Source: Bacteroidales bacterium (GTDB lineage: Bacteria; Bacteroidota; Bacteroidia; Bacteroidales; P3). Taken from it: 64,000 bases of DNA. Under the pieces are notes generated by a model. It did no database searches, had not been told where the DNA came from, and saw only the letters and a program-made list of their open reading frames with translations. The position numbers and the translations under genes were made by a program. The stretch lies in assembly GCA_017480785.1 (NCBI GenBank), contig JAFURZ010000007.1, positions 186,001 to 250,000 on the forward strand, in the 5' to 3' direction. Below are positions 26,759 through 33,209 of the stretch, in pieces. Every line of letters begins with the position of its first letter. Position 1 is the first letter of the stretch.

Positions 26759-27120
26759 CGCTCCAGTTCTTTGGTGATGGCTTCGAGGTCTTCGAGCGAG
26801 ACCTCATTCTTGTCGACAAGGAAACTGACCAGCGCCCGTGGCGACGAGCCAAACCAGCGGTGGGCAATGCCACCCAGCATGCGCTTCATATACTCTTCGC
26901 GGCTGACGAGGGGATAGTAACGGTTCGAGCGGTTGAAGGTCTCGTGCCCCACGAAGCCCTTCTGCTCCAGGATACGCACTACGGTGAGCACGGTGTTGTA
27001 GGCCACACCGCCTCCAACAGCCTCAACAATCTCGCCGGCAAAGCCCCTCTCAATCTTCCAGATGGCCTGCATCACCTGCTCCTCGGCCTTGGTCAGTTCT
27101 TTTATCTCTTTTGTCTCCAC
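26755..27120 (-). CDS. BlaI/MecI/CopY family repressor
   Basis: A 121-residue winged-helix DNA-binding protein (LTKAEEQVMQAIWKIERGFAGEIVEAVGGGVAYNTVLTVVRILEQKGFVGHETFNRSNRYYPLVS) with a C-terminal dimerisation region. In this family, proteolysis triggered by the BlaR1-like partner relieves repression. It is the first gene of the three-gene operon with the BlaR1-TonB protein and the LRR lipoprotein. Expected target is its own promoter, but no clear palindromic operator is visible in the 10 bp to the next gene upstream. Confidence 0.93.
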   Translation of the reverse strand: METKEIKELTKAEEQVMQAIWKIERGFAGEIVEAVGGGVAYNTVLTVVRILEQKGFVGHETFNRSNRYYPLVSREEYMKRMLGGIAHRWFGSSPRALVSFLVDKNEVSLEDLEAITKELER

Positions 27121-27130
27121 TTTTATTTGT

Positions 27131-27760
27131 TTATTTGATTAACAGCAATTCTACAGCCAGCCTGCACCCAACAGACACCTTATCGTCAGGAATATTTCTA
27201 TAATCAGGACTTTGACTTCCATGATCATCCACTAGATTATACTTCATAAAAGGGGTAAGATTAATCACACACTTATTACCAATCCTTTTTGAAAAAGCCA
27301 CCCCAATCATAAGAGAAATCCCCATTTCCCTGTTATTCAGCAACCCTGATTCAGTAAAAGGCACTCCGTCTTGTGATTGGTGGTTGATTTTATAATCCAA
27401 TATCTGATTAAAAACAGCACCAGCAAGCACACCTCCTGATATATCCGAAGACCATGAAATAAAATTGACAGTGGCCAATATTGGGAAGTGGATGGATTTT
27501 AAATCATACGTTAGATCGCCAAAGTTAGTTTGAGCCTGTAGTAACTTGGTAGAATACCCAACACCCATACTTACTTTCACGTTCCGCACCTTATCCGAAA
27601 CCAACATTGAGAATCCATAGTTAAAGTCATTGGTCATATTGCGTCCTATAATGTAATAATAATAATCCGTTACAAATTCTGCGGATATGCAACCATTGTT
27701 CTGACCAAATACATCCAGTGCACCAAAGAGCAGCAGGAGGGGGAAAAAACTTTTCTTCAT
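27131..27760 (-). CDS. outer-membrane beta-barrel protein in AT-rich island
   Basis: A 209-residue protein with signal peptide MKKSFFPLLLLFGALDVFG, followed by a beta-rich body typical of small porin-like proteins (GFSMLVSD, SMGVGYSTKL, GGVLAGAVFN, ISLMIGVAFSKRIG). It ends RLAVELLLIK, not in an aromatic residue. Base composition is far lower in GC than neighbours and codon use is AT-rich, indicating recent acquisition. It is adjacent to a broken GH16 gene in the same island. Confidence 0.7.
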   Translation of the reverse strand: MKKSFFPLLLLFGALDVFGQNNGCISAEFVTDYYYYIIGRNMTNDFNYGFSMLVSDKVRNVKVSMGVGYSTKLLQAQTNFGDLTYDLKSIHFPILATVNFISWSSDISGGVLAGAVFNQILDYKINHQSQDGVPFTESGLLNNREMGISLMIGVAFSKRIGNKCVINLTPFMKYNLVDDHGSQSPDYRNIPDDKVSVGCRLAVELLLIK

Positions 27761-27785
27761 TTTTATTGTATAATAATTCGGTGCC

Positions 27786-28286
27786 TTATAACGCTTCCAT
27801 CTTGACTGTTGAACAAATATAGTATATATATACCTTTGGATATGTTCTTAAATTAGGCAACCCATCTGACAATATTTCATTATCAGGCTTCCATGAAATA
27901 GCTCTTCTTTGAACAGTTTCCTTTTTAGCAATTATTTTGAGTATACCATCTGAAACCTCAACGTTATCAAGAGTATTATACTCCTGAGTCTTACCACCAT
28001 TCCCATATAAGGCTCCCTGTGCCCACTGCTGTAACTCCCATCTAGAAAAATCAAAGGTATTACCATCAAAGTTATCTTCAAACACAAGTACCCACGGATC
28101 ATTATTACATTGATTAAATGTAGTATTAGGAATTACCGCTTTCCGATCACATAGGGTTTGTGCATAACAGATTGACGGATACATAAACACAAACATTCCT
28201 ATTATCCCCCCAGATAAAATTATTACCCGAGAAAAAAATAGGGCCGACTCCTTAACTACACTAATGATTATTCTTCTTTTTTTCAT
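27786..28286 (-). pseudogene. truncated glycoside hydrolase family 16 protein
   Basis: About 166 residues. A membrane/signal segment (about residues 17-43) is followed by the start of a GH16 domain: DPWVLVFEDNFDGNTFDFSRWELQQWAQGALYGNGGKTQEYNTLDNVEVSDGILKIIAKKE. Homology appears to stop after ILSDGLPNLRTY, where the frame runs into 18 unrelated residues and a stop. The catalytic E-x-D-x-E motif, which should follow about 60 residues later, is absent. The gene is therefore a remnant and cannot be active as a hydrolase. It is AT-rich and probably horizontally acquired. Confidence 0.75.
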
Positions 28287-28411
28287 AATCAACATGCATC
28301 ATTTAATTAAATTTATAGTTAAGTAACGAGATATCAAGTTCTATATTGTGCAAAGAATGAAAAATTATTTTATTCCAATTTAGGAATACTGTTTCTCAAC
28401 GAATTAAATGC

Positions 28412-28461
28412 TTGTTCTTCGGCTGTTCTTCGGTTTTTACCGAAGAACAGCCGAAGAACAA
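28412..28461. repeat. perfect 22-bp-arm palindrome of TTCTTCGG words
   Basis: Arms 28412-28433 and 28440-28461 match at all 22 positions around a 6-nt loop (TTTTTA). Each arm contains the 11-nt word TGTTCTTCGGC twice. It is 31 bp beyond the stop of the thioredoxin-fold lipoprotein gene and may terminate it, although no T-run follows. Confidence 0.9.
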
Positions 28462-28492
28462 CCAAAGAAATAGCGATAAAAAGGGGGCTGAA

Positions 28493-29233
28493 TTATCGGC
28501 ATTCCCCGTCGGGGGTGCAGACGCGGGGGGCGTAGGAGAGGGTGTCAACTTTGGCGTAGTCCAGTTCTGTCACTGGGACGGAGATGTCGCGGATGTCGGT
28601 GGGTTCGAGCTTGGCGGTGCCGTCGCCGTAGATGACGTATGTGAGCTTCATGCGGCCCTTGGGGTCGAGCATCGCGGTGGTGGGGGTGCCGTTGGGGCCG
28701 GTGATGAGCTGCGGCTGCGGAGCGAGTCCGTTGGTGATATTGTCCAGACGGTCGTCGGCTTCATCCCATCCCAACTCCTCGAAGTCCTCACCATAATGAA
28801 AGATAAGGTTCCACACCACCGTCCACATATTCTTCACCATCCAGGGGCGGTACTGCGGCAGGGTGTCGTTGATCCAGTAGCGGGGCAAATCGATGTGATA
28901 GCGGCGGAACACCTCGTCCATATACTGTGCCGAGCTGTAGTCGGTCTCCACAAAGTACCAGCGCACCAAGCTGCTGTCGCACTCGGCCATCTTCCTTGGA
29001 TAGACGTCACGCATGGCCTGCTCGCAGGGACCGCAGCACGAACTGGTGAGCACCACCACCTTGTAGTGCGTTGTGTCGGCGGCCACCATCTGCCGCAGCT
29101 GTTCCACAGTTATGGGTGTAAGGTTCTCCATCGCAAGCACCTTGCGGTAGTTCTTCACCGTAGGTTTCTGCATCATGCATCCCGACAAAAGCATACAGGC
29201 CAGGGTTGCGAGAATGAATGTATGTACTTTCAT
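28493..29233 (-). CDS. thioredoxin-fold lipoprotein
   Basis: A 246-residue protein with a lipobox ending LLSGC (Cys19). Residues about 57-75 read YKVVVLTSSCCGPCEQAMRD: a thioredoxin-like strand followed by CCGPC, a CxxC-type redox site at the helix start. The rest includes a WINDTLPQYRPWM region and a beta-rich end (KLTYVIYGDGTAKL). I infer a periplasm-facing, membrane-anchored thioredoxin-like protein, perhaps involved in thiol-disulfide exchange, but the divergent C-terminus prevents a subfamily call. It is a single-gene unit preceded by 70 bp of intergenic DNA. Confidence 0.7.
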   Translation of the reverse strand: MKVHTFILATLACMLLSGCMMQKPTVKNYRKVLAMENLTPITVEQLRQMVAADTTHYKVVVLTSSCCGPCEQAMRDVYPRKMAECDSSLVRWYFVETDYSSAQYMDEVFRRYHIDLPRYWINDTLPQYRPWMVKNMWTVVWNLIFHYGEDFEELGWDEADDRLDNITNGLAPQPQLITGPNGTPTTAMLDPKGRMKLTYVIYGDGTAKLEPTDIRDISVPVTELDYAKVDTLSYAPRVCTPDGECR

Positions 29234-29304
29234 ATATAGTAGTCGCTTGAAGAGGCAAAAACTTACACCCTGACTGAAAAAAAGTTTTCATCCGGGGGTG
29301 GTGG

Positions 29305-31098
29305 CTATCGCAATACTATGGTTTTGCGGGCCGGACGGTGGCCGACTTTGACCAGATAGACTCCGCTGGGCAACGCTTCGTTGCGTAGGCTGCGGCCCAT
29401 GGTGTCGAACACCTGCACGGTCTCGCCTTCGGCACCCTCGACCACGATGTGGTCACGAAGGGGATAGACCTTGATGTCGTCGGCGGGAATGTCGCCGATG
29501 GACTCGCAGTTCTCAACCATATTGTCAGCATACTGGCTCCAATAGGTGTCGTTGGTCCAGGCGGCCAGGTAGTCGCAGGGGACGTAGATACGGCCGATGC
29601 TGCCAATCTGGTCTAGCGGACCGGCACCCGTGACGGCGGGCGGTTCTCCAACGGTGAAATAGATATGCTCGAGGTTGGCGCCGCTGAACACAGCAGTGCC
29701 CATGGTGTCGACGGGGCCGTAGAAGATAACATACCGCAGGTTGTTGTTGCAGGCACCGAAAGCACAGTCGCCCACCCTCCTCAGCGGCATCGGCATGTTG
29801 AGTTCCGTGATGTGGGTGCTGCTCATCTGTCCCATGGCCCAGAAAGCATAGTCTCCAATCTCCTCAACATCATTGCCCCATGCGATGGAGCTGAGCCGGA
29901 TGCAGGAGTTGAAGGCCTCCTTGGGGATGACACGCAGCGAGTCGGGGATATCAATAGAAGTCAGCGCATAGCAGTGTTCAAACGCGCCTTGCCCCATGGT
30001 GAGCAACGTCTGTGGCATTGTGACGCTGGCCAGCCGGTCGTTCTCGGAGAAGGCTTTTCTGCCTATCGACCGCAAGTGGGCCGGCAGTGTAATGCTGGTA
30101 ATCTGACAGCCGTTGAAGCAGTTGTCGGTGATGTCGGTCACCCCCTCCGGGATGTCGACATTCCGCACCCAAGTGTTGTTCTCGAAACCACCGAGGACTT
30201 TTAGGTTCGGGTTCAGCGTCACCGTAGCGCCCGACTTGTGGCACGACACCAGCGTGTCGTAGCCGCTGCTGTAGACCATCAGGCCGTCCATCACATAATG
30301 GGTGTTGCCTTCGGCAATACTGAGGTGGTCCATCTGCGGGCAGTAGGAGAACGGACAGAAGCCGATGTGCGTCACAGTGGAGGGAATGACAATATTGTCA
30401 ACCGTTGCACAACAGTTGAAGGCAAAGTCGCCGATGCTCTCGAGCCCTTCGGACAGCGCCACAGAGGTGATATGGCCACAGAGGCCGAAGGCCATCGCAC
30501 CGAGATGCCTCACGTATTGCGGCACCGTGACGGCTCCGGTCACCCCGCTGGGCACGATACAGAGCGTCAGGCTGTCCTTGCTGTAGAGCCAGCCGTCGAT
30601 GGAACGGTAGCGGGGGTTGGCCTCGTCGACGGTGATACTCGACAGGTTCCTTGCCCAGAAAGAGCATTCGTCGTACTCCTCGAAGCAGGCCGGGAGGTGC
30701 AACGCCTCGACACTGGAGTAGAGGAAGGCGTGGTCGGCAATGGTACGCAACGAGTCGGGCAGCTGCAGCGTGGTCAGGGAGCAATCGTAGAAGCAATGCG
30801 ACCCGATGCTGCGGATGGTTGGCGGCAACGTCAGGCTGACAAGGCTGTGGCAACTCTCGAAAGCCGACTCACCCAGTGCCGTGACGGTGTAGATGGTGCC
30901 CTCATGCTCCACCGTCTGCGGTATGGCAATGGAACCGCTGTAGGGGTTGTCCTGCTGATAGTAATGCGACAACACTTCGACGTTCTGTTCCGAGGTGATG
31001 CCATACGTAATGCCATCCACTTCAAAGTATTGTGCCGATACGGAGAAGGGAAGGCAAAGCACTGCGAGGAGTGCCAGGAGGGATTTTGTGCGTGTCAT
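29305..31098 (-). CDS. BspA-type leucine-rich-repeat protein with T9SS sorting domain
   Basis: A 597-residue secreted protein. It has signal peptide MTRTKSLLALLAVLCLPFSVSA, then about 14 LRR_5 (BspA/TpLRR) repeats of about 23 residues with the recurring pattern I-x-x-x-A-F-x-x-C/N-x-x-L-x-x-I-x-x-P (about residues 60-500). A C-terminal type A sorting domain for type IX secretion follows (about 525-597, ending RPARKTIVLR). Such proteins are surface adhesins or matrix-binding proteins. It is monocistronic and lies between a lipoprotein gene and the rplI terminator. Confidence 0.92.
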   Translation of the reverse strand: MTRTKSLLALLAVLCLPFSVSAQYFEVDGITYGITSEQNVEVLSHYYQQDNPYSGSIAIPQTVEHEGTIYTVTALGESAFESCHSLVSLTLPPTIRSIGSHCFYDCSLTTLQLPDSLRTIADHAFLYSSVEALHLPACFEEYDECSFWARNLSSITVDEANPRYRSIDGWLYSKDSLTLCIVPSGVTGAVTVPQYVRHLGAMAFGLCGHITSVALSEGLESIGDFAFNCCATVDNIVIPSTVTHIGFCPFSYCPQMDHLSIAEGNTHYVMDGLMVYSSGYDTLVSCHKSGATVTLNPNLKVLGGFENNTWVRNVDIPEGVTDITDNCFNGCQITSITLPAHLRSIGRKAFSENDRLASVTMPQTLLTMGQGAFEHCYALTSIDIPDSLRVIPKEAFNSCIRLSSIAWGNDVEEIGDYAFWAMGQMSSTHITELNMPMPLRRVGDCAFGACNNNLRYVIFYGPVDTMGTAVFSGANLEHIYFTVGEPPAVTGAGPLDQIGSIGRIYVPCDYLAAWTNDTYWSQYADNMVENCESIGDIPADDIKVYPLRDHIVVEGAEGETVQVFDTMGRSLRNEALPSGVYLVKVGHRPARKTIVLR

Positions 31099-31170
31099 GT
31101 TGTTTGGGTTTTATGGGTTTTTATGCCTATATAATACCCACTTTTCGGGCCAAATCTGACACAGGGTATA

Positions 31171-31205
31171 AAAAAAACATCCCCGAATGACGGGGATGCT
31201 TTTTC
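31171..31205. terminator. bidirectional terminator after rplI
   Basis: CATCCCCG / CGGGGATG stem with loop AATGA, flanked by AAAAAAAA on the left and TTTTT on the right, so it can act in both directions. It lies about 55 bp past the rplI stop. Confidence 0.85.
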
Positions 31206-31259
31206 GAATATTAACCTGCAATGCCATACAGCGGGGTTTTCTCCGCCGCGGGGATGCGG

Positions 31260-31703
31260 TTACTCGGCGACGACCTCAAGGTTGAGTTCGGCCTTGATTT
31301 CACGGTAGACGTTGACCTTGGCGGTGTAGTTGCCGACGGTCTTGATGGGCTCGACGACAATGTCCTTGCGATCCACATCGTAGTTGTGCTGCTCCTTGAG
31401 AGCCTCGGCAACCATGATGTTGTTGACGCCACCGAAGAGCTGTCCGTTCTCACCCACTTTGACGATGAGCTTCACGGTCTTGCCGTTGAGGGCGGCCTGC
31501 TGGGTCTCGGCGTTCTTGCGGAGGGCTTCCTCCTTGTGGGCGCGCTGGCGCAGGTTCTCAGCATGGATTTTCTTGTTCACCGGGGTGGCAATGATAGCCA
31601 TTCCTTTGGGAAGGAGGTAGTTGTTGGCATAGCCATTCTTCACTTTGACGATTTCGTCTTTGTAGCCGAGGTTGGCCACATCCTGTTTCAGTATGATTTC
31701 CAT
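31260..31703 (-). CDS. rplI: 50S ribosomal protein L9
   Basis: A 147-residue ribosomal protein with the L9 N-terminal domain (MEIILKQDVANLGYKDEIVKVKNGYANNYLLPKGMA), a long helix and a C-terminal domain. It binds 23S rRNA. It is the last gene of rpsF-rpsR-rplI. An unusually good Shine-Dalgarno-like AGGAGGAAAG precedes it, which is rare in this window. Confidence 0.98.
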   Translation of the reverse strand: MEIILKQDVANLGYKDEIVKVKNGYANNYLLPKGMAIIATPVNKKIHAENLRQRAHKEEALRKNAETQQAALNGKTVKLIVKVGENGQLFGGVNNIMVAEALKEQHNYDVDRKDIVVEPIKTVGNYTAKVNVYREIKAELNLEVVAE

Positions 31704-31722
31704 CTATCTTTCCTCCTAGTTA

Positions 31723-31989
31723 TTATTTGAGACAATCGGCGACGTAGGGCATCAGGGCGATGTGACGGGCACGCTTGATGGCCTGCGAGACCTTCTTCTG
31801 GTACTTGTTCGAGGTGCCGGTGATGCGGCGGGGCAGAATCTTGCCCTGCTCGTTGACGAACTTCAGCAGGAAGTCGGCATCCTTGTAGTCAATATATTTA
31901 ATACCGAGCTTTTTGAAGCGGCAGTATTTCTTACGCTGGGTCTCCACTGCGATGGGAGTCAGATATTTGATTTCGCTTTCGTTAGCCAT
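31723..31989 (-). CDS. rpsR: 30S ribosomal protein S18
   Basis: An 88-residue ribosomal protein with the typical [60 protein letters not shown]. It binds S6 and 16S rRNA in the small subunit. It lies between rpsF and rplI, as in most bacteria. Confidence 0.98.
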   Translation of the reverse strand: MANESEIKYLTPIAVETQRKKYCRFKKLGIKYIDYKDADFLLKFVNEQGKILPRRITGTSNKYQKKVSQAIKRARHIALMPYVADCLK

Positions 31990-31991
31990 AG

Positions 31992-32034
31992 TTTTTTCTA
32001 CTTTACTACTTTTCTACTTTTACTACTTTACTAC
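31992..32034 (-). repeat. TACTACTTT word repeat between rpsF and rpsR
   Basis: The spacer is built almost entirely of variants of TACTACTTT / TTCTACTTT in tandem, within the ribosomal operon and without an inverted copy. It would be transcribed as an A/G/U-rich single-stranded leader for rpsR. Confidence 0.75.
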
Positions 32035-32039
32035 ATGCC

Positions 32040-32411
32040 TTATGCCTCGGCGGGAGTTTCGACGGGAGCGGCTGCGGCCTCGGCCTTCTTGGCGCGCTTC
32101 TTCTCGTTGTAGGCCACGGCATGCTTGTCAAGACTGACGGTGAGGAAGCGGAGCAGACGCTCGTCACGCTTGTAGGCGACCTCGAGGTCATTGATGACGC
32201 TACCCTCGGCCTTGAACTCTATCAGATAATAGAAGCCGGTGGTCTTCTTGCGGATGGGATAGGCCAGCTTGCGCATGCCCCAATTGTTCTCGTACACAAT
32301 CTCTGCACCCTTCGAGGTGAGCAGGTCGGTGTACTTCTTTACCGTTTCCTTCATCTGTTCTTCAGACAAAACGGGAGTTGCAATGAAAACGGTTTCGTAC
32401 TGTTTTACCAT
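32040..32411 (-). CDS. rpsF: 30S ribosomal protein S6
   Basis: A 123-residue ribosomal protein (MVKQYETVFIATPVLSEEQMKETVKKYTDLL...). It has the ferredoxin-like S6 fold and an Ala/Lys/Glu-rich C-terminal tail. The start at 32411 is chosen because the open frame further upstream runs through the terminator of tRNA-Thr. S6 pairs with S18 on the ribosome platform. No promoter of its own is obvious, so read-through from the tRNA cluster is possible. Confidence 0.97.
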   Translation of the reverse strand: MVKQYETVFIATPVLSEEQMKETVKKYTDLLTSKGAEIVYENNWGMRKLAYPIRKKTTGFYYLIEFKAEGSVINDLEVAYKRDERLLRFLTVSLDKHAVAYNEKKRAKKAEAAAAPVETPAEA

Positions 32412-32446
32412 TGGTTTGTTTGTTGTTTTATTATTTGTTAATGTTA

Positions 32447-32484
32447 AAAACAAAAAGGCAGAACACCATGTTCTGCCTTGTACT
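32447..32484 (-). terminator. terminator after tRNA cluster
   Basis: On the minus strand, AAGGCAGAACA and TGTTCTGCCTT form an 11-bp stem with a TGG loop, followed by TTTGTTTTT. It lies between tRNA-Thr and rpsF and would partly terminate the tRNA transcript. Confidence 0.9.
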
Positions 32485-32492
32485 TTTTTTTG

Positions 32493-32565
<73 letters not shown>

Positions 32566-32595
32566 GGCTGGGGTTCACAAGTGTGACTGCTTTTG

Positions 32596-32669
32596 TCGGG
32601 GTGAGAAGACTCGAACTTCCGGCCTCCACGTCCCGAACGTGGCGCGCTAGCCAACTGCGCTACACCCCG
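32596..32669 (-). tRNA. tRNA-Pro (CGG)
   Basis: 74 nt. The acceptor CGGGGTG pairs with CACCCCG. Anticodon stem CCACG/CGTGG with loop TTCGGGA gives CGG. CCA is not encoded. Confidence 0.96.
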
Positions 32670-32674
32670 CGATT

Positions 32675-32750
32675 TGGTGTCCTGGCAGGGATTCGAACCC
32701 TGGACCCATTGATTAAGAGTCAATTGCTCTACCAGCTGAGCTACCAAGAC
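32675..32750 (-). tRNA. tRNA-Lys (CTT)
   Basis: 76 nt including an encoded CCA. The acceptor GTCTTGG pairs with CCAGGAC (one G-U). Anticodon loop CTCTTAA gives CTT. Confidence 0.96.
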
Positions 32751-32863
32751 ATTATTCTCTTTTTCGCTTGTGTTTTACGACAATTTCATTGGCCCTGAAA
32801 GGAGGGCGTATAGAACATGGACTTTGACATTGTCGTTCAATATTTCAAGTTTCTCTCTTTGTC

Positions 32864-32939
<76 letters not shown>

Positions 32940-32952
32940 ACTTTGCCTTTAG

Positions 32953-33035
32953 TACTCCGGGTGGGACTTGAACCCACACGCCCTTGCGGGCAAGGGATTT
33001 TAAGTCCCTCGTGTCTACCATTCCACCACCAGAGC
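32953..33035 (-). tRNA. tRNA-Leu (TAA)
   Basis: 83 nt with the long variable arm of a class II tRNA (TGCCCGCAAGGGCG). Anticodon stem AGGGA/TCCCT with loop CTTAAAA gives TAA. CCA is not encoded. The first acceptor pair is G-U. Confidence 0.94.
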
Positions 33036-33058
33036 TTCTCTCTCTGATTTAGGAGCCT

Positions 33059-33134
<76 letters not shown>

Positions 33135-33171
33135 ATCATTTTTGGCGCTCTCAATCTCTCAAAAGCGGGTG

Positions 33172-33202
33172 CAAAAGTACGAACATTTTTGAAACCGACA
33201 AA
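33172..33202 (-). promoter_or_regulatory. promoter of the six-tRNA cluster
   Basis: On the minus strand, TTTG (33199-33202) and TACTTTTG (33172-33179) are 19 bp apart. The box is followed by GCACCCGCTTTTGA, nearly the same sequence that follows the tRNA-Gln box at 20964, suggesting a shared tRNA promoter design. Confidence 0.85.
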
Positions 33203-33209
33203 ATTATTT

